Source: [Mycobacterium] crassicus
GTDB lineage: Bacteria; Actinomycetota; Actinomycetes; Mycobacteriales; Mycobacteriaceae
DNA: 64,000 nucleotides
Direction: 5' to 3'
NCBI RefSeq assembly: GCF_020181615.1
Contig: NZ_CP084029.1
Coordinates: 3,345,895-3,409,894 of the forward strand
Positions 9,997-18,068 of the stretch are shown in pieces; positions within the stretch are counted from its first letter, which is position 1, and each line of letters begins with the position of its first letter. The position numbers and the translations under genes were made by a program. The notes beneath the pieces are model-generated. The model was not told the DNA's origin and ran no database searches. It saw only the letters and a list, made by a program, of their open reading frames with translations.

Positions 9997-10036
9997 AAAA
10001 AAATGGCCACGGTCCCTACGCGGGTCCGTGGCCATC
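9997..10036 (-). terminator. Intrinsic attenuator in the whiB7 leader
   Basis: Read on the minus strand, a 14-bp stem (ATGGCCACGG... against ...CCGTGGCCAT, one mismatch) with a 5-nt loop is followed at once by seven T residues. This is an unusually classic intrinsic terminator for a mycobacterium. It lies 22 nt after the uORF stop and about 50 nt before the whiB7 start, the layout expected for uORF-controlled attenuation. Confidence 0.9.
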
Positions 10037-10057
10037 GGGTGGCTGAGCTACAAAGCG

Positions 10058-10195
10058 TTAGGCAAAACCCCGATGCACGGACTCGTCGGCCGCGGCGGCA
10101 TGCGCGCCGGCGGCACGCGCGGCAGCGGCGGCATGCGCGCCGGCGGCACGCGCGGCAGCGGCCGCGCGTACGACGATGGCAGTCGGGGTGGTCAT
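10058..10195 (-). CDS. Alanine-rich regulatory uORF in the whiB7 leader
   Basis: A 45-codon reading frame, ATG at 10195 and TAA at 10058-10060, lies between the whiB7 promoter and the attenuator. The peptide starts MTTPTAIVVR and ends DESVHRGFA; 22 of its 45 residues are alanine. Codons 11-21 and 22-32 are tandem copies of AAAAARAAGAH. Published work in mycobacteria (recalled) shows that whiB7 is controlled by an alanine-rich uORF whose impaired translation lets RNA polymerase pass the terminator, so alanine shortage or ribosome-targeting drugs switch whiB7 on. The ATG lies only about 8 nt from the -10 box, so the message may be leaderless. Confidence 0.85.
   Translation of the reverse strand: MTTPTAIVVRAAAAARAAGAHAAAAARAAGAHAAAADESVHRGFA
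10100..10165 (-). repeat. 33-bp tandem duplication inside the whiB7 uORF
   Basis: Two adjacent 33-bp copies (10133-10165 and 10100-10132) differ at one base (GCG against GCC in the first codon). Each encodes eleven residues, AAAAARAAGAH. The unit keeps the reading frame and doubles the alanine-codon run the ribosome must cross. Confidence 0.92.
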
Positions 10196-10203
10196 GATGT
10201 TCG

Positions 10204-10242
10204 AGGTTAGCGGCTCGGCGTCGCGGCGCACAAACGATTTAT
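10204..10242 (-). promoter_or_regulatory. WhiB7-type promoter of the whiB7 leader
   Basis: On the minus strand, a -35 element TTGTGC (10228-10233) and a -10 element TAACCT (10204-10209) are separated by 18 bp. An AT-rich tract (ATAAAT, 10237-10242) sits 3 bp upstream of the -35. An AT-rich motif just upstream of the -35 hexamer is the known mark of WhiB7-dependent promoters, consistent with self-activation. Confidence 0.7.
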
Positions 10243-10255
10243 CGCCGGCGGCAGC

Positions 10256-12376
10256 TCAGCCGCGGTTGCGGACCAGCTCGAGCACATCGGAGCCGAACTG
10301 TTCCAGCTTGCGCGCGCCGATGCCCGGGATGGCGACCAGGGCGGCCTCGTCGACAGGCAGCATCTCGGCGATCGCGGTGAGAGTGTTGTCGGAAAAGACG
10401 ATGTAGGCGGGTACTTTCAGCTCGCCGGCGGTGCGCAGCCGCCAGTCCTTGAGCGCCACCAGCAGCTCGGTGTCGACGTCGGCCGCACAGGTTTCGCAAC
10501 GGCTCAACATGATGGCCGCCGGGGTGGCCAAAGCCTTACTGCACACCCGACAGTGTTTCGGGGCACCGCGCGCCCGGCGCCGGCTGGGCGAGGAGGTGGC
10601 GTCGGCCTGCGGCGCGATACCGCTGAGAAACCGGGACGGCTTGCGCGACGCACGCCCGCCCGGGGCGCGGGCCAGCGCCCAGCTCAACGCCAGGTGGATG
10701 CGCGCCCGGGTGACTCCGACGTAGAGCAGCCGGCGTTCCTCTTCGACGGCCTCACTGTCCTGGCCGTGCGCCAGGGCATGCGAGATCGGCAGCGTGCCGT
10801 CAGCGAGGCCCACCAGGAACACCGCGTCCCATTCCAGGCCCTTGGCGGCGTGCAGTGAGGCCAGCGTGACGCCCTGCACGGTCGGTGGGTGCCGGGAGTC
10901 GGCGCGCATGCGCAGCTCGGCCAGCAGCGCAGGCAGGTCCAGGTCCGGGCGCTGGGCCACTTCGTCGTCGACGAGTTCGGCCAGCGCGCCGAGGGCCTCC
11001 CAGCGTTCGCGCGCCTGGGCGCCGGTGGGCGGCTCGGCGGTCAGGCCGAGCGGCTCCAGCACGGCACGCACCAGCGCTGGCAGCGGCGACCCGCCGTCAG
11101 GCAGGCTCTGGCCCTCGGTATCGCGTTGCGCGGCCCGCTGCAACGCCACCAGCGCCTGGCGGATCTCCTGGCGGGTGAAGAATCCCTCTCCCCCGCGCAC
11201 CTGGTAGGCGACACCGGCCTCGGTGAGCGCCTCCTCGTAGACCTCCGACTGCGCGTTGATCCGGTACAGCACCGCGATCTCGGCCGCGGCGGTGCCGCCC
11301 TCGATCAGCCGGGCGATCGACTTGGCCACCGCGGTAGCCTCGGCGACCTCGTCGGGATGCTCCCGAAAGGTGGGCGTCGGGCCGGATTCGCGCTGACCGA
11401 TCAGCTTCAGCTTGCTGCCCGCCACCCGCCCGCGGGCCGCGGCGATCACCCGGTTGGCCAGCGACACCACCTCCGGGGTGGACCGGTAGTCGCGTTCCAG
11501 CCGCACCAGCGCGGCGTCGGGGAAGCGGCGGGTGAAGTCGAGCAGGTAGCGCGGGGAGGCGCCGGTGAACGAGTAGATGGTCTGGTTGGCGTCACCGACG
11601 ACGGTCAGGTCGTCGCGCTGGCCCAGCCAGGCCGACAGCACCCGCTGCTGCAGCGGGGTGACGTCCTGGTATTCGTCGACGACGAAGCAGCGGTAGCGGT
11701 CCCGGAATTCGGCGGCCACCGCCGCGTCGTTCTCGATGGCGGCGGCGGTGTGCAGCAGCAGGTCGTCGAAGTCGAGCATCGTGACTTCGCCGCGGACCTT
11801 CAGCGCCTCATACCCGGCGTAGACCTCGGCGAGCTGCGCGGCATCGACCGGGGTGTCGCGGCCGGCGGCCGCGACGGCCTCGGGATACTGCTCCGGCCCG
11901 ATCAGGGACGCCTTGGCCCACTCGATCTCGCCGGCCACGTCGCGCACGTCGTCGTTGCTCAGGCGCAGCCCGGCATGGCCGGCGGCGCGGGCCACCACCC
12001 CGAACTTGCGGTCCAACAGCTCCCAGGAGGTGTCACCGACCACCCGCGGCCAGAAGTAGCGCAGCTGACGGCGCGCGGCGGCGTGGAAGGTCAGCGCCTG
12101 CACACTGCCGACCCCCGCGGCCGCATTCGTGGTGGCGCCCAGCGCGCGCAGCCGGGAGCGCATCTCCCCGGCGGCGCGCTGGGTGAACGTCACCGCCAGC
12201 ACCTGCCCGGGTGCCACGTGACCACCCGCCACCAGCTGGGCGATCCGGTGGGTGATGGTGCGGGTCTTGCCGGTCCCGGCGCCGGCCAGCACGCACACCG
12301 GTCCGCGCGGCGCCAGCACGGCAGCACGCTGCTCGTCGTCCAGGGCGGCGATCAGCGGGTCAGCCATGGTGTCCAT
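10256..12376 (-). CDS. uvrD2: ATP-dependent DNA helicase UvrD2
   Basis: 706 residues. It has SF1A helicase motifs: Walker [11 protein letters not shown] near residue 32, motif [17 protein letters not shown] and [12 protein letters not shown] tetracysteine segment (HCRVCSKA ... CETCAAD) follows, then a C-terminal HRDC domain ([19 protein letters not shown]). The helicase-tetracysteine-HRDC order is diagnostic of mycobacterial UvrD2, a 3'-to-5' helicase needed for growth in M. tuberculosis. The whiB7 promoter begins within about 15 bp of its stop codon, so read-through could add to whiB7 leader RNA. Confidence 0.95.
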   Translation of the reverse strand: MDTMADPLIAALDDEQRAAVLAPRGPVCVLAGAGTGKTRTITHRIAQLVAGGHVAPGQVLAVTFTQRAAGEMRSRLRALGATTNAAAGVGSVQALTFHAAARRQLRYFWPRVVGDTSWELLDRKFGVVARAAGHAGLRLSNDDVRDVAGEIEWAKASLIGPEQYPEAVAAAGRDTPVDAAQLAEVYAGYEALKVRGEVTMLDFDDLLLHTAAAIENDAAVAAEFRDRYRCFVVDEYQDVTPLQQRVLSAWLGQRDDLTVVGDANQTIYSFTGASPRYLLDFTRRFPDAALVRLERDYRSTPEVVSLANRVIAAARGRVAGSKLKLIGQRESGPTPTFREHPDEVAEATAVAKSIARLIEGGTAAAEIAVLYRINAQSEVYEEALTEAGVAYQVRGGEGFFTRQEIRQALVALQRAAQRDTEGQSLPDGGSPLPALVRAVLEPLGLTAEPPTGAQARERWEALGALAELVDDEVAQRPDLDLPALLAELRMRADSRHPPTVQGVTLASLHAAKGLEWDAVFLVGLADGTLPISHALAHGQDSEAVEEERRLLYVGVTRARIHLALSWALARAPGGRASRKPSRFLSGIAPQADATSSPSRRRARGAPKHCRVCSKALATPAAIMLSRCETCAADVDTELLVALKDWRLRTAGELKVPAYIVFSDNTLTAIAEMLPVDEAALVAIPGIGARKLEQFGSDVLELVRNRG

Positions 12377-12443
12377 CTTGGCAGGAGCCCCTGACGCCCG
12401 GCCGCGAGCGGCCCGGCGTCGTCAGCGACTAGTTTGAACAGCT

Positions 12444-12704
12444 ATGACCGACAGCAATTCGCCGCTCGTGATGTACACCACCCAATGGTGCGGCTACTGC
12501 CGCCAGCTCAAGGCCGCGCTGAAGAACTTCGACATCGCCTACGACGAGGTCGACATCGAATCCGACCCGGCCGCCGCGGAGTTCGTCGCCTCCGCCAACC
12601 GCGGTAACCGGACGGTCCCGACGCTGCGCTTCGCCGACGGCTCGACCATGACGAACCCGACCGGGCGTGAGGTCAAGAAGAAATTGGAGCAGCTCGCCGG
12701 CTGA
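12444..12704 (+). CDS. mrx1: Mycoredoxin-1
   Basis: 86 residues with a glutaredoxin/NrdH-like fold and active site CGYC (Cys16, Cys19), plus the cis-proline turn NRTVPTLRF. Mycoredoxin-1 reduces mycothiol mixed disulfides on proteins and acts in the cytoplasm with mycothiol and mycothione reductase. The gene lies between divergent uvrD2 and convergent nudC, as in M. tuberculosis (Rv3198A). No SigH-type promoter is obvious in the 67 bp upstream. Confidence 0.95.
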   Translation: MTDSNSPLVMYTTQWCGYCRQLKAALKNFDIAYDEVDIESDPAAAEFVASANRGNRTVPTLRFADGSTMTNPTGREVKKKLEQLAG

Positions 12705-12725
12705 GCCTGTCGCCCGCGCGGACGA

Positions 12726-13646
12726 TCAGGCCTGTTCTGCCCAAGACTCGATGATCGTCCGGGCGATCGAGATCGACCCGGGCAGCAGCAGTTTCGCGTC
12801 GGCGTTGCCGCCGTCCCAGGCCCCGGCTGCCAGCGCGGCCCGCACCTCCTCGCGGGTGAACCAGTTGGCCTCGGTGATCTCGCCGTCGCTGAAGACGAAC
12901 TCCTCGCCCGGGTCGGCGACGGCATGGAAGCCGACCATCAGCGACCTCGGGAACGGCCAAGGTTGGCTACCCAGGTAGCTGACGTCGCGCACGGACAAAC
13001 CGACCTCTTCGTGGACCTCACGGACCACGCAGGCCTCGAACGACTCGCCGGCTTCGACGAATCCCGCCAACAGCGAGAACATCCGAACCGGCCAGTTGTG
13101 CTGGCGGGCCAGCACCACCCGGTCGGCGCCGTCGTGCACCAGACAGATCACCGCGGGATCGATCCGCGGGAACTCCTCGGCTCCGGTGAGCGGGTTGGTT
13201 CGCGCCCACCCGCTGCGCGCCGACTTGGTCGGGGTGCCATCGACTGGGGAAAACCGTGCGCTCTCATGCCAATTCAGCAGTGCGATCGCCGAGGACACCA
13301 GCTGGGCACTGGCGTCGTCGAAGATGTTGCCGGTCGCACGCAGGTCCAGCACGGTGACGTCGGAGTCCGGCGGGGCCTGCAGCGCGCTGCGGATCGCCCA
13401 GACATGCCGGCCGTCCCCGATGCGGCCGAGGAACACCGCATCCGGTGGCGGGGTGTCGCCGAGTCCGGCGGCGTCATGCAGCACCACCCGGCCATCGGCG
13501 ACCAGCACCTGGTTTCGCGGATCCACCCGCACCAGCGCCGCGGCCGACCAGCCGGCGACCGCCGCCTCGGTGTCAGTGCGCAACTGGTCGGCCCGGTCGG
13601 CCCCGACCCGTGACAGCAGGGGCACCTCGCGCAGCCGGAAGCTCAC
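12726..13646 (-). CDS. nudC: NADH pyrophosphatase NudC
   Basis: 306 residues. The Nudix box reads GFVEAGESFEACVVREVHEEVG, matching GX5EX7REUXEEXGU. It is followed by the NudC-specific SQPWPFPRS signature that marks NADH hydrolysis or NAD-cap removal. The zinc ribbon of E. coli NudC is not visible: the region before the Nudix domain (SGWARTNPLTGAEEFPRIDP) lacks the two CxxC pairs. Its start overlaps the stop of the upstream potassium-channel gene by 4 bp, so translation is probably coupled. Confidence 0.93.
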   Translation of the reverse strand: MSFRLREVPLLSRVGADRADQLRTDTEAAVAGWSAAALVRVDPRNQVLVADGRVVLHDAAGLGDTPPPDAVFLGRIGDGRHVWAIRSALQAPPDSDVTVLDLRATGNIFDDASAQLVSSAIALLNWHESARFSPVDGTPTKSARSGWARTNPLTGAEEFPRIDPAVICLVHDGADRVVLARQHNWPVRMFSLLAGFVEAGESFEACVVREVHEEVGLSVRDVSYLGSQPWPFPRSLMVGFHAVADPGEEFVFSDGEITEANWFTREEVRAALAAGAWDGGNADAKLLLPGSISIARTIIESWAEQA

Positions 13647-14719
13647 TGGCTGCCCGTCGCTCGGACGTAGAGCAGTCGGTCGCCGTCCTCGATGGCGTCC
13701 ACTTCCGGGGCGTCCAGCCGCAGCAGTCGGCCTTCCCGAACCACGCCGAGCACGATCTCGTTGAGGTGCTTGGCCGATGCGCCGACCTCGTTGCGCTCCA
13801 CCTCCCGCTCGGCGATGGCGTAACCGGCGTCCGGGGTGAGCAGATCCTCGATGATCTCGACCACGTTGGGCGTGGTCGTGGCGATGCCGAGCAGCCGCCC
13901 GGCGGTCTCAGAGGACACCACCACCGAATTGGCGCCGGACTGCTCCAGCAGGTGCTGGTTCTCGGCTTCCCGGATGGCCGCCACGATGGTGGCCTGGGGA
14001 GCGATCTCGCGGGCGGTCAAGGTGACCAGTGCCGCCGTGGCATCCGAGCCGGTGGCCACCACGATCGCCGCCGCGCGCTGGGCGCTGGCCAGCCGCAGCA
14101 CATCCGAGCGGGTCGCATCACCGTCGACCGTCACCAGCCCGGCGGCCTTGGCGCGGTCGAGGACGGCCTTGTCGTTGTCCACCACGACGATGTCACTCGG
14201 GGTGGTCTCGTCGTCGCCGAGCATCGCGGCGATCGCGGTCTTCCCCTTGGTGCCGTAGCCGATCACGATGGTGTGGTCTTTCACTCTCTTCCTCCAACGC
14301 TGAATCCGGTACGCCTGCTGGGAGGTCTCGGTGAACGCCTCCACGGTCGTTCCGACCAGCAGGATCAGGAAGGCGATCCGCAGCGGAGTGATGACCAGGA
14401 CGTTGATCATGCGGGCGAACTCGGTGACGGGCGTGATGTCGCCGTACCCGGTGGTCGACAGTGTCACCGCCGAGTAGTAGAGGCAGTCCAGGAAGGTCAG
14501 TCGGTCGCCCTGCACGTCCTGGTAGCCGTCGCGGTCCACGTAGACGAGCAGCGAGGAGACCACCAGTGCCGCCAGCGCGATGAGGCTTCGCTTGTAGACG
14601 ATGCGACCGGGGCTGGACTGCCCTTGCGGGATGCGCAGCACGCCGACGAGTGCGTGGGAGGGTTGGGCGGTCAGCGACTCGTCGAGCCGACGCAACCGCC
14701 GCCAGCTAGCTCCTGCCAC
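13643..14719 (-). CDS. Two-helix potassium channel with RCK (TrkA-N) domain
   Basis: 358 residues. Two membrane helices (around SLIALAALVVSSLLVYV and MINVLVITPLRIAFLILLV) flank a pore loop with the selectivity filter TTGYGDITP. A cytoplasmic TrkA-N/RCK domain follows (HTIVIGYGTKGKTAIAAML), then a TrkA-C-like end. This is the layout of MthK-type ligand-gated K+ channels; nucleotide or Ca2+ binding probably sets gating. It is the first gene of a pair with nudC (4-bp overlap). The link between NAD turnover and K+ flux is suggestive only. Confidence 0.88.
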   Translation of the reverse strand: MAGASWRRLRRLDESLTAQPSHALVGVLRIPQGQSSPGRIVYKRSLIALAALVVSSLLVYVDRDGYQDVQGDRLTFLDCLYYSAVTLSTTGYGDITPVTEFARMINVLVITPLRIAFLILLVGTTVEAFTETSQQAYRIQRWRKRVKDHTIVIGYGTKGKTAIAAMLGDDETTPSDIVVVDNDKAVLDRAKAAGLVTVDGDATRSDVLRLASAQRAAAIVVATGSDATAALVTLTAREIAPQATIVAAIREAENQHLLEQSGANSVVVSSETAGRLLGIATTTPNVVEIIEDLLTPDAGYAIAEREVERNEVGASAKHLNEIVLGVVREGRLLRLDAPEVDAIEDGDRLLYVRATGSQ

Positions 14720-14774
14720 GGTGGGCGGTCATCGGTCAGCCTGACGCACGGACCCACTGTAACCACACCCGTGG

Positions 14775-17700
14775 TCAACGGCTGAGCAGTGCGGCGAGCA
14801 CGGTCAGATCGGGCAGCTCATCGGGTACGACGGTGGTGCCGGCGCGCACGTAGTGGAAGGCGGCCCGCACCTGCGACTGCGGGCAGCCGGTCAGCGCCGA
14901 CCAGGCCAGCCGGTACACGCCGAGCTGGACGGTGGCGTGCTGTCGGGCCTCGGGTCCGTCCGGCACGGCGCCGGTCTTCCAATCGACCACGGTGACGCCG
15001 CCGTCCGGCTCGGCGAACACCGCGTCGATGCGGCCCCGAACCAGGGTCTGACCGACGGCCATCTCGAAGGGGACCTCGACAGCGGTCGGGGTGCGTGCCG
15101 CCCACGGCGAAGCCAGGAACGACTCCTGGAGCGCGGCCAGTTCCTGCGCGTCAGCCCGGGCCGTGTCGGCATCGGCCGCGCCAGGCAGGTCGTCGAGTTC
15201 GAACAGCCGCTCGGCGCCGTAGAGGCGCTGCACCCACTCGTGAAACGCGGTGCCCAACAACGCATGCGGGTCGGGTCGGTTCGGGAGACGGCGGGTCAAC
15301 CGCTGCGCCGCACCGGCCGGGTCACGGCTCAACTCGACCAGGTTGCTCACCGACACCTGGGCGGGCAGCAGCCGGTCCGGCTGCGCGGCAGCCAGGGCTC
15401 GCTCGGCCAGCAGCGCATCGACTTCGACGGACCATGAGCCGGTCCCCAAGCCGGCAGGCTGCGGACCCTCCGTCGGCTCGCCGACGGCCAGTGCTGCCGC
15501 GACCAGTGCCGCACCGCGCTCGACGTCGCCGCGCCGTCCGGCCAGCGGGTCGGCGGGCCAGACGGCTTCGGCCGCGTTGTCGGACAGTGGGTTTGGATCA
15601 CCACTTGCCGGTGCCGACGCCCAGTGCTCGATGGTCCCGCTGGGTGTCCCGGCGGCGGCCGAGTCGTCGATGACGGCCTTGAGTTCGAGCAGGAATTCCG
15701 ACGGGCCGCGCGGTTTGGTCTCGCCGACGCCCCAGTGGTAGCCGGAGACCAGCAGGCTGTCCTCGGCGCGGGTGACCGCGACGTAGAGCAGGCGACGCTC
15801 TTCGTCGACTCGACGCTGGTCCAGCCGGCGCTGATGCTCAGAGATGATGTCGGACAGCTGCTTTCGGTGGGTGACCTGGTCGGTGTCAAGAATCGGAACG
15901 CCTCCAACAATGTCGCCACCGAGTTCGGCCCGGTCGCCGCGCAGCAGCGGCGGCAGTTCAGCGGCATCGGACAGCCAACTGCGTCGCGACGCTGTCGAGG
16001 GAAACACCCGGGCGACCAGGTGTGGTACCGCCACCACCTGCCACTCCAGGCCCTTGGCGGCGTGCACGGTGAGGATCTGGACCCGGTCGGCGGCGACCAC
16101 GGGTGCGGCCGGCGCCAGCCCGTTCTCCACCTCGGCGGCCGCGTCCAGGTAACCCAGCAGGCCCGGCAGCGATGCCGATCCCCCGGCCCCCTCGACGTAA
16201 CCGGCGACCACATCGGCGAACGCGTCGAGTTGCTCGATGCCGGCCGCGCCCACCGTCACCGGCTGCGCGGCGCGCACTTCGACGTCCAGACCGAGCACCC
16301 GGCGCACCTCGGCGACCAGGTCGGGCAGCGGATGCCACAGGTGGCCGCGCAGCAGGGTCAGCTCCTCGGCCAGTGCGACGATGCGCTGATGTCCGGCGGC
16401 CGAATAACGTTCGGCGGGTCCGGGATCGGCCAGTGCGTCGGCCAGGCACGCGGTGTCGGCATCGGGTCCGGCCTGCGCGGCGATCTCGGTGGCCGAGCCC
16501 GTCTGCGCCGGGTGCTCGGGCCGGGCCAACTCGACTGCCCGCCGCCACAATGCGGCCAGGTCGGCGGCGCCGAGCCGCCACCGCGCCCCGGTCAGCACCC
16601 GGATCGCGGCGGCGCCGGCGGTCGGTTCGGCGACCATCCGCAACATCGCCACCAGGTCGGCGACCTCCGGTATGGAGAGCAGTCCGGCCAACCCCACCAC
16701 CTCTACCGGGACACCGCGAGCCCGGATCGCCTCGGCGAGCGGCGCGGCGTCGGCGTTGCGGCGCACCAGCACCGCGGCGGTCGGCGGGGCGACACCGTCT
16801 GCGGCGGCCTGCTGATAACGCTGCTGTATCGCCTCGGCGACCCACTCGCGTTCGGCGGTCACGTCGGGCAGCAGCGCGAGCCGCACATCGCCCGGCGGCG
16901 CGTCCGGGCGCGGCCGAAGCGATTGCACCGTGACGGAGCGCTGGCGTGCCTCCGCGGAGATCTCATTGGCCATGTGCAGCACTTCTGGCGGGTTGCGCCA
17001 GCTGGTCCGTAGCTCCAATGTGGGCGCGGGGGTGCCGTCGGAGAGCGGGAAGTCGGTGGCGAAGCGGGGCAGGTTGGTCGCCGAGGCGCCCCGCCAGCCG
17101 TAGATCGACTGGATCGGGTCACCCACCGCGGTCAGCGCCAGGCCGTCGTCGGCTCCATTCCCGAACAGCGCCGACAATGCGATGCGCTGCGCATGACCGG
17201 TGTCCTGGTATTCGTCGAGCAGCACCACCCGGTAGGTGGCGCGCAGCCGGGCGCCGACGGTGTCGCCGGCCAACGCGAGCCGGGCGGCGGTGGCCATCTG
17301 GGCGCCGAAGTCCATCACCCGTTCCGCCCGCATCCGCTGGTGCAGGGCGTCGATGAGCGGCACCAATTCGGCGCGTTCGGTCTGCGTGTCCAGCATTTTC
17401 AGCAGCGACTGGTTGGGTTCGGCGCGCTGGCGCGGGCCGGGTGGCAGCGTATGGACCAGCCGCTCCAACTCCAGGTGGGTATGGCGCAGCGCGTCGGTGT
17501 CCACCAGATGCTCGGCGAGCTGTCCGGCCAGGCGCAGCACCGTCGAGGTGACCGCGGCGGGATCCCGGTCGGTGCGCAGTTCGCCGGGATAGCCGCTGAC
17601 CACGTCGAAGGCCAGCTGCCACAGCCCGGTCTCGGTGAGCAGCCGGGTGTCGGGTTCGATCCCGAGCAGCAGCCCGTGTTCGCGCAGCAGCGCACCGGCG

Positions 17701-18068
17701 AATGCGTGGTAGGTGCTGACCGTGGGAGCCGCAGGTGCGGCATCAGGTCCGGCACCGCCGGGTCTGTGCGGTTCGGGGATGAGTAGACCGGCGCCGGCCA
17801 GCCGGGCCAGCCGGGAGCGGACCCGGCGCAGCAGCTGACCGGCGGCCTTGCGGGTGAACGTCAGCCCCAGCACCTGGCCGGGGTCGGCGTAGCCGTTGGC
17901 GACCAACCACACCACCCGGGCCGCCATCGTCTCGGTCTTCCCCGCGCCGGCGCCGGCGATCACCACCATCGGGCCCGGTGGCGCGGCGATGACCGCGGTC
18001 TGCTCGTCGGTGGGCTGGTGCAGCCCGAGTGCGGCCGCCAACTCCGCGGGGTCGTAGCGGTTCGTCAT
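14775..18068 (-). CDS. adnB: AdnB subunit of the AdnAB helicase-nuclease
   Basis: 1097 residues from the ATG at 18068, which overlaps the adnA stop (ATGA). N-terminal UvrD-type motor: Walker A AGAGAGKTETMAAR, motif II DEYQD, GDPIQSIYGWRG, AVTRAEDSLLVSGY. C-terminal RecB-like nuclease: LLGTAFHEWVQRLYG and the active-site VVDWKTGAVPDG. AdnAB is the mycobacterial double-strand-break resection machine with two motors and two nucleases; AdnB is recalled as the leading motor. The orthologue is Rv3201c. Confidence 0.94.
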   Translation of the reverse strand: MTNRYDPAELAAALGLHQPTDEQTAVIAAPPGPMVVIAGAGAGKTETMAARVVWLVANGYADPGQVLGLTFTRKAAGQLLRRVRSRLARLAGAGLLIPEPHRPGGAGPDAAPAAPTVSTYHAFAGALLREHGLLLGIEPDTRLLTETGLWQLAFDVVSGYPGELRTDRDPAAVTSTVLRLAGQLAEHLVDTDALRHTHLELERLVHTLPPGPRQRAEPNQSLLKMLDTQTERAELVPLIDALHQRMRAERVMDFGAQMATAARLALAGDTVGARLRATYRVVLLDEYQDTGHAQRIALSALFGNGADDGLALTAVGDPIQSIYGWRGASATNLPRFATDFPLSDGTPAPTLELRTSWRNPPEVLHMANEISAEARQRSVTVQSLRPRPDAPPGDVRLALLPDVTAEREWVAEAIQQRYQQAAADGVAPPTAAVLVRRNADAAPLAEAIRARGVPVEVVGLAGLLSIPEVADLVAMLRMVAEPTAGAAAIRVLTGARWRLGAADLAALWRRAVELARPEHPAQTGSATEIAAQAGPDADTACLADALADPGPAERYSAAGHQRIVALAEELTLLRGHLWHPLPDLVAEVRRVLGLDVEVRAAQPVTVGAAGIEQLDAFADVVAGYVEGAGGSASLPGLLGYLDAAAEVENGLAPAAPVVAADRVQILTVHAAKGLEWQVVAVPHLVARVFPSTASRRSWLSDAAELPPLLRGDRAELGGDIVGGVPILDTDQVTHRKQLSDIISEHQRRLDQRRVDEERRLLYVAVTRAEDSLLVSGYHWGVGETKPRGPSEFLLELKAVIDDSAAAGTPSGTIEHWASAPASGDPNPLSDNAAEAVWPADPLAGRRGDVERGAALVAAALAVGEPTEGPQPAGLGTGSWSVEVDALLAERALAAAQPDRLLPAQVSVSNLVELSRDPAGAAQRLTRRLPNRPDPHALLGTAFHEWVQRLYGAERLFELDDLPGAADADTARADAQELAALQESFLASPWAARTPTAVEVPFEMAVGQTLVRGRIDAVFAEPDGGVTVVDWKTGAVPDGPEARQHATVQLGVYRLAWSALTGCPQSQVRAAFHYVRAGTTVVPDELPDLTVLAALLSR

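Noticed and set aside
10003..10210. Two short plus-strand frames with Gly/Arg-rich repeats (GGMRAGGTRG)
   Set aside because: They are the complement of the alanine-rich whiB7 uORF duplication and include the attenuator stem; no ribosome site.
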